This document shows, piece by piece, positions 8,682-16,637 of a stretch of 64,000 bases of DNA. This stretch comes from JBBRMW01 sp965246845. Lineage in GTDB: Bacteria > Chloroflexota > Anaerolineae > Aggregatilineales > UBA2796. The stretch is from positions 124,001 to 188,000 of the forward strand of contig CBDFFR010000012.1 of NCBI GenBank assembly GCA_965246845.1, in the 5' to 3' direction. Position 1 is the stretch's first letter; each line of letters begins with the position of its first letter. A program made the translations under genes and the position numbers. The notes beneath the pieces were generated by a model. That model saw nothing but the letters and a program-made list of their open reading frames with translations, searched no databases and was not told the origin of the DNA.

Positions 8682-9473
8682 CTATTTCGCGAAGAAACGC
8701 ATCTCCACACCTGCCGCCGCCGGAAAGCGTGCGAGTGCATCCCGTTCGCCGCTGAGTAAACTCGCACGCGGGTTCCGTGCGAGCGCTCGCGCCGCCTGAT
8801 ACGCATCTTTCACGCCGATGAAATCTGGTTCGCGCCACCCTTCCGGCAGGTGCAGCACCGCCGCGACTGCGCGTAAAACTTTTCCCGCGTCACTATTCCA
8901 GTCTGCGCTGCCACCGAGCATCGCCTGCGCCCCGCTGCGTGCATCCGCGCCACCCGCCCGCGCGAAGAGCGACGAGGCCATGCGGTCGATCAGCTTATCG
9001 GCCTGCTTCGGGTTTACCTTGCGGTCGCGCGCGAGCTTATCCACATCCGGCGGGAGCAGCCCCGGCGCATCGAGCGCTTCTACTGGACGCCGCCCGGCAA
9101 GCGCGCGCGTGAGTTCATCCCGCGATCCACCCGGAAGAATAAAGTATTCAAGCGCCTCCAGTTCGCCATTTTGCGGTGCGTCTGGCCGCGCATCCCACCC
9201 GCCGCGCTCCGCATCCAACCAGCCGCGCAGGACCGGAACGCTCAACGCGCGCAGTATATTGTCGGGGAGTGCGCCCTCGCTGACGATTCGCGTCCAATCG
9301 TTGGAGAGCGCAAATGTGAACGTCTTCGCGAACTGCGTCACGCTGAACGGCGTCCCCGCGCCGCCGGGGAACGGGTCGTAGGCTTGCCAGCCTTGTACGG
9401 TGAATGCGTCCGTGAGCCACGCTGCAACCAACGCGGCGCTATCAGTTTTGATAAAAGTGCTATTCCACGCCAT
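8682..9473 (-). CDS. Conserved-looking protein of unknown function
   Basis: A 263-residue soluble protein I do not recognise. It has no signal peptide or transmembrane segment; it is rich in Ala, Asp and Trp and ends in VEMRFFAK. A central stretch (about residues 140-180) rich in Lys, Arg and Asp (KLARDRKVNPKQADKLIDRM) could be a helical hairpin. A GGGGTGAG ribosome binding site precedes the ATG, and the gene begins 11 bases after the aldolase stop, so the two are probably one transcript. Codon usage matches the surrounding core genes, so this is likely a real protein. No function is proposed. Confidence 0.75.
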   Translation of the reverse strand: MAWNSTFIKTDSAALVAAWLTDAFTVQGWQAYDPFPGGAGTPFSVTQFAKTFTFALSNDWTRIVSEGALPDNILRALSVPVLRGWLDAERGGWDARPDAPQNGELEALEYFILPGGSRDELTRALAGRRPVEALDAPGLLPPDVDKLARDRKVNPKQADKLIDRMASSLFARAGGADARSGAQAMLGGSADWNSDAGKVLRAVAAVLHLPEGWREPDFIGVKDAYQAARALARNPRASLLSGERDALARFPAAAGVEMRFFAK

Positions 9474-9484
9474 TGCTCACCCCG

Positions 9485-10234
9485 CTATTTCAAAATCGCG
9501 CGGCGGTAGATTTCATCCGGGCGCTTCCAGAGGTGCATACATTCTTCCGGCGTGAGGTAGCGTGGACCGCCGACGCTGAACGTCCCGATCATGATGCGCG
9601 CGGCCTTGACCGCCATTTGCGTCACCTGCTCGACCTCGCGGGCGCTTTGCCCAAGCGCGATCAGGCCGTGATTTTGCATCAGGATCACCTTCGGCGTCAT
9701 GCCATCGTATTTTTCGATGAAGGCGCGCACCTGCTCGCGCACCACGCGCGCCAGCGGCAGCCCCGGATCGGTATACGGAACCCACACCGATTCGGGTCCG
9801 CACAGCACCACCTCATCCGGGAAGATGCGCCCGCTCACGATTTGCTGCGCGTTGACCGAACAGAGCAGCGAATTGATGGCGGAGGGGTGCGTATGCCCGA
9901 CGTACTTTGCGCCGCCGAGCGTGAGCAGCAGCGCGTGCAGCACGACTTCGACGCTTGGGCGGCGCTTGTCGGCGGGGTCGGTTTTCAGGAATTCGAGCGC
10001 GCCTTGCAGGTCGGCGGCGGGGTTTTCCAGCAAGTCGAGCGTGGTTTCGATCCTGCAAGAGACGAAACTTTCCAGCGTGCAATCGCGCAATGAAAAGCCG
10101 CTCGCCTTGACGACGAAGCTATCCGCGCCGGTCTGCGTGCTGGTGTTGCCCTCGGCGAGGATCGAGTAGTCGTTTTCCGGGCGGCCAAGTTCCTGCGACA
10201 TACGCACGAGGGCGTCGAGTTGTTCAGTAGGCAT
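9485..10234 (-). CDS. Class II aldolase/adducin family protein
   Basis: About 249 residues, related to L-fuculose-phosphate and L-ribulose-phosphate epimerase/aldolases, zinc enzymes cleaving or isomerising sugar phosphates. The Zn-binding histidines are visible in VGHTHPSAIN, with a third in MQNHGLIALG, and the N-terminal AEGNTSTQTG fits the phosphate-binding loop. I prefer the ATG at 10234; a GTG at 10258 would run into the divergent ECF41 promoter. The substrate cannot be read from the sequence. It is followed by an unknown gene in the same orientation. Confidence 0.88.
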   Translation of the reverse strand: MPTEQLDALVRMSQELGRPENDYSILAEGNTSTQTGADSFVVKASGFSLRDCTLESFVSCRIETTLDLLENPAADLQGALEFLKTDPADKRRPSVEVVLHALLLTLGGAKYVGHTHPSAINSLLCSVNAQQIVSGRIFPDEVVLCGPESVWVPYTDPGLPLARVVREQVRAFIEKYDGMTPKVILMQNHGLIALGQSAREVEQVTQMAVKAARIMIGTFSVGGPRYLTPEECMHLWKRPDEIYRRAILK

Positions 10235-10252
10235 AGGGTCGGTTCTCGTTGA

Positions 10253-10279
10253 TGTCACAATTTGCGGTGCAGATCAGTC
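10253..10279 (+). promoter_or_regulatory. ECF41-type promoter (TGTCACA-N16-AGTC)
   Basis: TGTCACA at 10253-10259 is followed after exactly 16 bases by AGTC at 10276-10279. ECF41 sigma factors are described as recognising TGTCACA (-35) and CGTC (-10); this matches all but one base. The predicted start site falls around 10286, about 20 bases before the ATG of the sigma factor gene, implying autoregulation. Confidence 0.75.
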
Positions 10280-10308
10280 TTTATATACAGATGATGAGCG
10301 CAGGAACC

Positions 10309-11184
10309 ATGAGCGACAACCCGACCAAACAATTCGAGGCGCATCGCCCGCTGATGTTTTCCATCGCCTACCGGATGCTCGGCAGCGCAACGGAAGCAGA
10401 AGATATTGTACAGGAAGCGTATCTGCGTTACCAGCGCGCCGCGACAGCAGACATTGTATCGCATAAAGCCTTCCTGAGTACCATCGTGACGCGCCTGAGC
10501 ATCGATCACCTCGCGGCGGCGCAAAAACGACGGTCGGAATACATCGGTCCCTGGCTACCCGAACCTGTTTCGACAGAAGACGAAACACTGTTTTCACCGA
10601 CACAGCAAATCGAACTTCACGAGTCGCTCTCGGTTGCATTCCTGACGCTGCTGGAATATCTCACGCCGCTGGAGCGTGCCGTATTCTTGTTACGTGAGGT
10701 GTTCGATTACGAATATGCCGAGATCGCCGGGATTATCGGCACGACGGAAGTTGCATCCCGCCAGATGTTCAGCCGCGCACGCAAACACATCGCCGGGAAC
10801 CGTCCACGTTTTACGCCGGACCCCACAACTCATCGTGAACTGTTGACCCGCTTCATCAGCGCGGTCAGGACAGGCGACCTCGAAGGTTTGCTGCACATGC
10901 TTTCGGAAGATGCTGTGTTGTGGGCAGATGGCGGCGGGAAAGCGCGCGGCGCAGCGCTCCATGAACTGCGCGGGCGTCAGGAAATCGCGCGCTTCGTGCA
11001 GGGGTCGGTGCGTTTCTGGACGGAGAACCTGCGCACGGAAATCGCGGAAGTGAATGGCGAACCAGCGGTCGTACTGCGCACTGACGAAGAGGTGATTGTA
11101 GTGCTACTGGTCACTACGTATGGAGAGCAAATCTCGGAAATTCGCGCCATCGGGAACCCCGACAAGCTGCATTGGATAGAATAG
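10309..11184 (+). CDS. ECF41-family RNA polymerase sigma factor with SnoaL-like C-terminal domain
   Basis: About 291 residues. Sigma region 2 (about residues 5-75) contains FSIAYRMLGSATEAEDIVQE and region 4 (about 110-160) contains LTPLERAVFLLREVFDYEYA. The remaining 120 residues are the NTF2/SnoaL-like extension that defines ECF41/SigJ-type factors; its three hallmark motifs are all present: WLPEP in the linker, DGGGK, and NPDKL near the C-terminus. In this family the extension, not an anti-sigma factor, controls activity. I chose the ATG at 10309 because the ECF41-type promoter just upstream would exclude the more upstream starts. It begins an operon with an NAD(P)-binding oxidoreductase and a DUF385 protein. 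Confidence 0.94.
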   Translation: MSDNPTKQFEAHRPLMFSIAYRMLGSATEAEDIVQEAYLRYQRAATADIVSHKAFLSTIVTRLSIDHLAAAQKRRSEYIGPWLPEPVSTEDETLFSPTQQIELHESLSVAFLTLLEYLTPLERAVFLLREVFDYEYAEIAGIIGTTEVASRQMFSRARKHIAGNRPRFTPDPTTHRELLTRFISAVRTGDLEGLLHMLSEDAVLWADGGGKARGAALHELRGRQEIARFVQGSVRFWTENLRTEIAEVNGEPAVVLRTDEEVIVVLLVTTYGEQISEIRAIGNPDKLHWIE

Positions 11185-11192
11185 AGGCACAC

Positions 11193-11819
11193 ATGCTCGC
11201 AGTGGTCGTTTTTGGTGCAACAGGTCGCACAGGCAAACAGGTGGTTGAACAGGCGCTCGCAGCAGGTCATGAAGTCACCGCGATTGTACGCCGACCGTCG
11301 GCGGTAGCGATAGAGCATCGCTGTTTGACGGTCGTGCGTGGGGATGTTCTCGAACCCGCCTCATTCGCAGCGCTGTTCGCGGGGAAGCATATCGTGATCT
11401 CTGCCATTGGAGCGGCAGGGAAGGGAGCCGCCGATCTGTATCCGCAGGGAGCGGCAAACATCCTGCACGCAATGGCGGGCGCGGGAATCCGGCGCTTTAT
11501 CTGCGTTTCGGCAAGTGGGTTGAGTCCCGGTCCGCGTCTTCAGCGCTGGTTCGCCAAGCCGTTGTTGTGGGCTGCTTTCCGGGAAACCTACACAGGGCTA
11601 ACCCGCATGGAACAAATTGTGAAAGCAAGTGCGCTTGATTGGACGATCCTTCGAGCGCCGATGCTGACCAATGGGCGGCGTACCGGGAAATACATGGTAG
11701 CAATCAATCGCCACCTGTCGCGTAGTTTCAAAATCTCGCGCGCTGACCTTGCGGAATACATCGTCTCCCAGATCGACAGTCAGGCTACAGCGCGCTCGGT
11801 GGTCGAGATCACATCCTGA
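11193..11819 (+). CDS. NAD(P)-binding epimerase/NmrA-type oxidoreductase
   Basis: A 208-residue atypical short-chain dehydrogenase with a Rossmann motif at the N-terminus (VVFGATGRTGKQV, residues 5-17) and FICVSASGLSPGP after strand 5. No YxxxK active site is evident, which fits NmrA/BVR-like members that bind NAD(P)H. An AGAGG ribosome binding site precedes the ATG at 11193, eight bases after the sigma factor stop. ECF41 factors are classically neighbours of carboxymuconolactone decarboxylases, oxidoreductases or epimerases, so this is the expected cognate target gene. The substrate is unknown. Confidence 0.88.
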   Translation: MLAVVVFGATGRTGKQVVEQALAAGHEVTAIVRRPSAVAIEHRCLTVVRGDVLEPASFAALFAGKHIVISAIGAAGKGAADLYPQGAANILHAMAGAGIRRFICVSASGLSPGPRLQRWFAKPLLWAAFRETYTGLTRMEQIVKASALDWTILRAPMLTNGRRTGKYMVAINRHLSRSFKISRADLAEYIVSQIDSQATARSVVEITS

Positions 11820-11840
11820 ATTCAATGAGGGGTTCTTCAA

Positions 11841-12215
11841 ATGGCGTCTTACAAGTCGATGCTCTGGTTTACCAAACGTTTTATCAACCCGCTCACGCGA
11901 CGCCTTGCGCGATCCCGGTGGGGACCGTTCGCCATTTTGTATCATGTGGGGCGACGCAGTGGCAAGCCCTACGCAACGCCGATCATTGTGGTTCCGACAA
12001 CGCAGGGGTTTGTCCTTGCGTTGACTTACGGGCCGGATGTCGATTGGTATCGCAATGTCTTGGCTGCCGGACAGTGCAAAATATTATGGCATCGCCATGA
12101 ATATTTCATTCAGCAGATCGAGCCTATGGATGCAAAAACCGCGTTGCCGATGTTCTTTCGGCTCGGTAGACCTATTTTGCGGAGGCGTAACGCGCAGTTC
12201 GTGCAGATGCGCTAA
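11841..12215 (+). CDS. DUF385/DDN-type deazaflavin (F420)-dependent oxidoreductase
   Basis: A 124-residue protein resembling the F420H2-dependent quinone reductase/nitroreductase family: ILYHVGRRSGKPYATPIIVV and FVLALTYGPDVDWYRNVLAAG are its two characteristic blocks, and the split-barrel fold size fits. A GAGGGG site precedes the ATG. It follows the oxidoreductase by 21 bases and is probably the third gene of the ECF41 operon. Whether this organism makes F420 cannot be judged here. Its stop codon TAA is interlocked with the stop of the convergent DUF1697 gene. Confidence 0.85.
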   Translation: MASYKSMLWFTKRFINPLTRRLARSRWGPFAILYHVGRRSGKPYATPIIVVPTTQGFVLALTYGPDVDWYRNVLAAGQCKILWHRHEYFIQQIEPMDAKTALPMFFRLGRPILRRRNAQFVQMR

Positions 12216-12778
12216 CCTCTTTCATCTTCATCTGTTTTTCTCAACATTTCCAGCAATTTTGTTGTGGTATTCCAGTTGCGGATGGTCATGGATTTATAGG
12301 CTGGCGTCGCGATAATTTTATTAAGTCGGCTTTTGGTGCGTAGGGCGCTGAGTCGTTGTGCGTAGATCACGCCATCACCCGGCCAGACTTCATCGACCCC
12401 TTCGCGGGGATCGAATACAGATATAGCCTGTGCCGCATCGATACCCATTAAAAAGATTGCATCGCTGTGATGCTTCTCCGGCTGCTCACCGAAGCCTTTC
12501 GGTTTGTTATCGATGACGGCCTCGAGCTGCTTGCGAGATAACACCAAAACATTGACGATCTTGCTATCAAGTTTGAAGTTGTCAGGTAAGGCCGCTTCAA
12601 TCCGGGCTTTTATCTCATCAATGTGCTTGTCGGATTTTAAGATCACGTTACCACTGGCAATATACGTTGAAACACTGGAAAATCCGAGCGCTTCCAGGCA
12701 TTGTCTCAAGTCCGCCATCGGCACTTTATTTTTACCGCCGACATTGATGCCGCGCAAAAGTATCGCATAGGTATTCAT
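12212..12778 (-). CDS. DUF1697 family protein
   Basis: A 188-residue protein matching the DUF1697 pattern: MNTYAILLRGINVGGKNKVP at the start, LRQCLEALGFSSVSTYIASG, then SGNVILKS and a C-terminal RNWNTTTKL. The biochemical role of the family is not established. Base composition is more AT-rich than its neighbours, suggesting a recent arrival. It converges on the DUF385 gene with a four-base overlap of stops. Confidence 0.9.
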   Translation of the reverse strand: MNTYAILLRGINVGGKNKVPMADLRQCLEALGFSSVSTYIASGNVILKSDKHIDEIKARIEAALPDNFKLDSKIVNVLVLSRKQLEAVIDNKPKGFGEQPEKHHSDAIFLMGIDAAQAISVFDPREGVDEVWPGDGVIYAQRLSALRTKSRLNKIIATPAYKSMTIRNWNTTTKLLEMLRKTDEDERG

Positions 12779-12797
12779 AATGGGTCCTGTGCCTGTT

Positions 12798-13499
12798 CTA
12801 GAATATTTCCGGCATCGCCGTCGCCGTCGGTTTCAGATCGGCAGGGTCGAAAGTCCACGCCCACAGGTTGCGATAGCGGCAATCCGTGAGCGTCCGGTTG
12901 CCGGGCAGATTATACACGAGCAGCGTCAGGTAGCCGCGCGCGATGGCTCCGGTTGCTGTCTGGTCGCTTTGCAGTTTGCCGTCGATGTAGAGCAGAATGC
13001 GCGGACCCTGCACGATGAGCAGCAGCGGAAGCGGCTTCGTCGCATCGAGCGTGCGGAGCGGTTCCAAATATTGCAGCCCGGTACTTGTCGCATCGAACTG
13101 GGCGAGCGCGACATCGTTGCTATCGTAAATGAGCAACAAACTCGCGGCGTCGAACGCGCCATTCGCGCGGAAGAGCAGCCCGCAGCCGCTGCCTGCGCCG
13201 ATCTGCCGCAGCGTGAGCGTGACACCCAGCACAAAGTCACGCAGCCGCAAGCCACTGCCGAGCATCAACCGTGAATAGTTCGGGTCGGCAGTCGAGGCAA
13301 AGCCGCTCGGCAGGGTATAAATTGGCCTGCCCTCCGGCGCGAGTCCCGCCTCCTGAATACGCTTGACGATTTGCGCCGGGGTTCCGTTTGTGTCTATGGC
13401 GTTCGGTGCGGGGATCGGCGTTGTGGTTTGTGCTATTGCATTCCGCCCGCAGAGCAGCGCGGCGCATATCAGCACGAAGGATAGAAACGCACGACGCAT
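12798..13499 (-). CDS. Secreted protein of unknown function
   Basis: A 233-residue protein with a clear Sec signal peptide (MRRAFLSFVLICAALLCG, likely cleavage after the Ala-x-Ala-like RNAIAQ region). After a Thr/Pro-rich linker the rest looks beta-rich (LRLRDFVLGVTLTLRQIGAG, LLLIVQGPRILLYIDGKLQ), reminiscent of a jelly-roll or concanavalin-like fold used by surface-binding domains; that is inference. The ATG lies six bases after the recD2 stop, so it is probably co-transcribed with the helicase gene, with no evident functional link. Confidence 0.75.
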   Translation of the reverse strand: MRRAFLSFVLICAALLCGRNAIAQTTTPIPAPNAIDTNGTPAQIVKRIQEAGLAPEGRPIYTLPSGFASTADPNYSRLMLGSGLRLRDFVLGVTLTLRQIGAGSGCGLLFRANGAFDAASLLLIYDSNDVALAQFDATSTGLQYLEPLRTLDATKPLPLLLIVQGPRILLYIDGKLQSDQTATGAIARGYLTLLVYNLPGNRTLTDCRYRNLWAWTFDPADLKPTATAMPEIF

Positions 13500-13505
13500 C
13501 GGTGG

Positions 13506-15713
13506 CTATTGCAACCTGTGGCGCAGGCCGCTGTAGCGTTCGGCCACCTTGTCATTGCTGACCGCGATGCTGACCGCCTGTTTGCTGCCGACGAGGACGA
13601 CCAGCCGCCGCGCGCGCGTTATTGCGGTATAGATCAGGTTGCGCTGCAACATCACATAATGCTGCGTGGTGACGGGCATCACGACCGCCGGATATTCCGA
13701 CCCCTGGCTTTTGTGCGTGCTGATGCAGAAGGCATGAACCAATTCGTCGCACTCACCGAAGTCATAGATGACGAATTCGTTGTCGATGATGACGGTAATC
13801 GCCTGCTCTTCGGGGTCGATGCTGTGGATGCGTCCAATGTCGCCATTGAACACGCCCTTATCATAATTGTTGCGCATCTGCATCACGCGGTCGCCGACGC
13901 GGAAGAGCGTCCCGCCGATTTGCTTTTCGGCTTTGCGTCCGGGCGGGTTGAGCGACGCCTGCAAGCGGCGGTTGAGCGTCTCCACGCCGACCGACCCCTT
14001 ATACATCGGCGCAAGAACCTGAATTTCCGTATCCGGGTTCAGCCCGAATTTGGCGGGAATGCGTGTCGTGACCAGTTCAACAATTAAGTCAGCGGTGCGC
14101 TCCGCGTCGTCGGTGGTGAAGATGAAGAAATCCGCGCCCTTGTTTTCAAGGTCGGGCATTTCGCCACGATTGATTTTGTGTGCGTTGGCGACGATCAGGC
14201 TTTCCTCTGATTGCCGGAAAATGGTTTGCAAGCGCGTGACGTGCGCCGTGCCGCTCGCGATCACGTCGCGCAAGACATCGCCCGCGCCGACGCTGGGTAG
14301 CTGGTCCACATCGCCAACGAGCAGCAAATGCGTCTCTGGCTTGATCGCGCGCAGCAACGTATAGAACAGCATCAGGTCGAGCATCGAGCATTCATCGACG
14401 ATTACCGCGTCCACTTGCAGCGGGCTGTCTTCGTTGTAGCCCCAGCCTTCCTGCGGCGAATACATCAGCAGGCGGTGAATCGTTTGCGCCATTTGCCCGG
14501 TCGCTTCCGCGAGGCGCTTGGCCGCACGCCCGGTCGGACTGGCGAGTGCGTAGGTCTTCTTCTCCGAATCGAGCAGTTGAATCGCGGCGCGCAGGGTGGT
14601 CGTCTTGCCTGTGCCGGGTCCGCCCGTCAGGACGCTGACCTTGTGCGTTGGGATCGATTTGATCGCGTCCTGTTGCTGCCCGGTGAGCGTGATGCCGTGT
14701 GCAGCCTGCAAGTCCGCGAAGAATGCTTTCCACTTCGTTTTTTTCAATGTGGAAAGCGTGCTTGCCGCGTCACTCGCCATCGCGTGCAGCCGCTTGGCGA
14801 CACCTTTTTCCGTGTAATAGTATGCGGGCAGGTAGACCGCTTCGACTATCGTTTCAGCCTCTTTTTCGGCGCGTTTCACGTCTTCAATGACCACTTCGCC
14901 GCTGGTTTGCAGGCGCAAAATCGCGCCATCGACCAGCGCTTCTGGCACGCCGAGCAATTCCGAGGTGAGGCCGATGATCTCCGCGCGCGGCGAATAGGTA
15001 TGCCCGTCGAGGACGTTCTGTTCGAGCGCATAGACCACGCCCGCGTTGACGCGGTTCGGCGAATCGGCGGGCAAGCCCATCTCGCGCGCGACTTTATCTG
15101 CCGTGCGGAAGCCGATCCCCTGAATGTCCTTCGCAAGCTGGTAGGGGTCTTCCTGTACAATCGAGACCGACTCGCTGCCGTACTTCTTGAAAATCTTGAC
15201 GGCCAGCCCGGTTGTGATGTTGTGACCCTGCAGGAAAACCATGACATCCTTGATCGCGCGCTGCCCGTCCCAGGTCGTGATGATGCGCTCGATCACTTCC
15301 TTCTTGATGCCCGGCACGTCGTACAGGCGGTCGGGGTACATATCGAGGATGTTCATCGTCTCCGCGCCGAAGAAGCGCACGATCTTTTCGGCTGTCTTCG
15401 TACCGACGCCCTTCACCAGCCCGCTTGATAGATAACGTTTGATGCCTTCGGTCGTCGTTGGCAGCATCTGCTGCACGTTGGTCGCTTTGAACTGCCGCCC
15501 GAAACTCGGATGCGTCGCCCACTGCCCGGTGATGCGGACCGTCTCGCCGGGCTGCACATCCGGCATATTACCAACGACCGTGACGAGGCCATCCTCGTCG
15601 TGGTTCACGCCGGGTATTTTCATCGATGGCCGGATGTGAACGACGCTGTAGCCGTTCTCCGCGTTGTGGTAGGTGACACGTTCGAGCGTGCCTTCCAGCA
15701 TTTCGGGCGTCAA
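13506..15713 (-). CDS. recD2: RecD2-type 5'-3' DNA helicase
   Basis: About 735 residues, the normal size of RecD2, an SF1B helicase working without RecBC. It has an N-terminal OB-like region (LEGTLERVTYHNAENGYSVV), helix-hairpin-helix repeats (GVGTKTAEKIVRFFG, IQGIGFRTADKVA), Walker A in VLTGGPGTGKTTTL, Walker B in AVIVDECSMLD, GDVDQLPSVGAGDVL, and the C-terminal HKSQGSEYPAV and AITRARRLVVLVG. I chose the TTG at 15713 because GAGGGA lies six bases upstream; ATG at 15701 is the alternative and an upstream extension to 15785 looks unlikely. Confidence 0.95.
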   Translation of the reverse strand: MTPEMLEGTLERVTYHNAENGYSVVHIRPSMKIPGVNHDEDGLVTVVGNMPDVQPGETVRITGQWATHPSFGRQFKATNVQQMLPTTTEGIKRYLSSGLVKGVGTKTAEKIVRFFGAETMNILDMYPDRLYDVPGIKKEVIERIITTWDGQRAIKDVMVFLQGHNITTGLAVKIFKKYGSESVSIVQEDPYQLAKDIQGIGFRTADKVAREMGLPADSPNRVNAGVVYALEQNVLDGHTYSPRAEIIGLTSELLGVPEALVDGAILRLQTSGEVVIEDVKRAEKEAETIVEAVYLPAYYYTEKGVAKRLHAMASDAASTLSTLKKTKWKAFFADLQAAHGITLTGQQQDAIKSIPTHKVSVLTGGPGTGKTTTLRAAIQLLDSEKKTYALASPTGRAAKRLAEATGQMAQTIHRLLMYSPQEGWGYNEDSPLQVDAVIVDECSMLDLMLFYTLLRAIKPETHLLLVGDVDQLPSVGAGDVLRDVIASGTAHVTRLQTIFRQSEESLIVANAHKINRGEMPDLENKGADFFIFTTDDAERTADLIVELVTTRIPAKFGLNPDTEIQVLAPMYKGSVGVETLNRRLQASLNPPGRKAEKQIGGTLFRVGDRVMQMRNNYDKGVFNGDIGRIHSIDPEEQAITVIIDNEFVIYDFGECDELVHAFCISTHKSQGSEYPAVVMPVTTQHYVMLQRNLIYTAITRARRLVVLVGSKQAVSIAVSNDKVAERYSGLRHRLQ

Positions 15714-15785
15714 GTTCGATCCCTCGATTCGGCTACGAATCGTAACCGACGGCGGGGTGGATTGCAAGCGCGGGAGGCAACGCAA

Positions 15786-16568
15786 TCAGGGCGAACAGAC
15801 GACGACGAAGTAGGCCGCGTCTTCGCGGACCTCGCGCATTAAAATCGCATCCGCGAGGTCAAACTGCGGGATACCACGCCGCCTGGAATGCCAACGGGTG
15901 AGGATGGGCGGCAGCAGGTCGCGCACGAATTTACGCAGATACGCAATGTTCGCGGGTTGGTCGTCCTGCTGCGCAAAGGGAGCTGTTTGAGGTACGGCCA
16001 GCCGCGCAGCGCGTTCGGAACGCATCATGCAGTAGAAGGCCGTAATCTTCCAACCGGAGTTTGAAAGGAGCGCCCGCAGTTCGGGGGCAGTCGGCTCGAA
16101 AGCATGATAGGGACTGTATGGTGTGTCGCTGCCGGGACTCGCGACAAGGCGATTCGGCGTGGAAAGAATAAATATGCCAGCGGGGATGAGAACGCGCCGA
16201 ACTTCGTCCAGAAAGCGTGCCGCATCTGTGAGATGTTCGAGAGTTTCAAAGGAAACAACGACCTCCAATGACCCCGCACGCAGCGGCAGGGCAAGCGCAT
16301 CCGCTTGTGCCATCGTCAGCGAGTCTCTCATCGAAGCCGCATACGCCAGTGCTGCCGCGCTCAGGTCACACGAAAGGACGTGCCGCGCGCCACCCCGCCT
16401 GAGCATTTCCGAACCGTAACCTGTCCCGCAGGCGATGTCGAGAACAGTCTTGCCCGCGACAAACTCCTGCGCGAACAGATAGCGCCGGATGTGGTCGAAA
16501 TATTGAATCGTCTCTGCTTCGAGTTCGGGGACCAGACGTTCATCCAGAAAGGCGCGCGTGAGTCTCAA
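15786..16568 (-). CDS. SAM-dependent methyltransferase
   Basis: A 260-residue class I methyltransferase of the UbiE/type 11 group. Motif I is KTVLDIACGTGYGSEML (about residues 39-55), followed by the acidic end of strand 2 (LSCDLSA) and VVVSFETLEHLTDA, then VRRVLIPAGIFILSTPN. The start is a TTG with AAGGA seven bases upstream. The stop abuts the recD2 reading frame region without overlap. The substrate is unknown; the basic RWHSRRRG stretch near residue 225 has no obvious counterpart in small-molecule enzymes. Confidence 0.87.
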   Translation of the reverse strand: MRLTRAFLDERLVPELEAETIQYFDHIRRYLFAQEFVAGKTVLDIACGTGYGSEMLRRGGARHVLSCDLSAAALAYAASMRDSLTMAQADALALPLRAGSLEVVVSFETLEHLTDAARFLDEVRRVLIPAGIFILSTPNRLVASPGSDTPYSPYHAFEPTAPELRALLSNSGWKITAFYCMMRSERAARLAVPQTAPFAQQDDQPANIAYLRKFVRDLLPPILTRWHSRRRGIPQFDLADAILMREVREDAAYFVVVCSP

Positions 16569-16637
16569 CGTCGATTCCTTGTAGCAAAACCGCGTTCAAG
16601 GATAACCCGCGCTTCGATAAGTGAAAAAGTTTGTGCC

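Noticed and set aside
10249..10308. Upstream start for the ECF41 sigma factor
   Set aside because: It would lie within or before the predicted ECF41-type promoter, so the ATG at 10309 was preferred.
14328..15428. 366-codon open frame antisense to recD2
   Set aside because: The recD2 strand carries all helicase motifs; the antisense frame is Arg/Gln/His-rich without a family.
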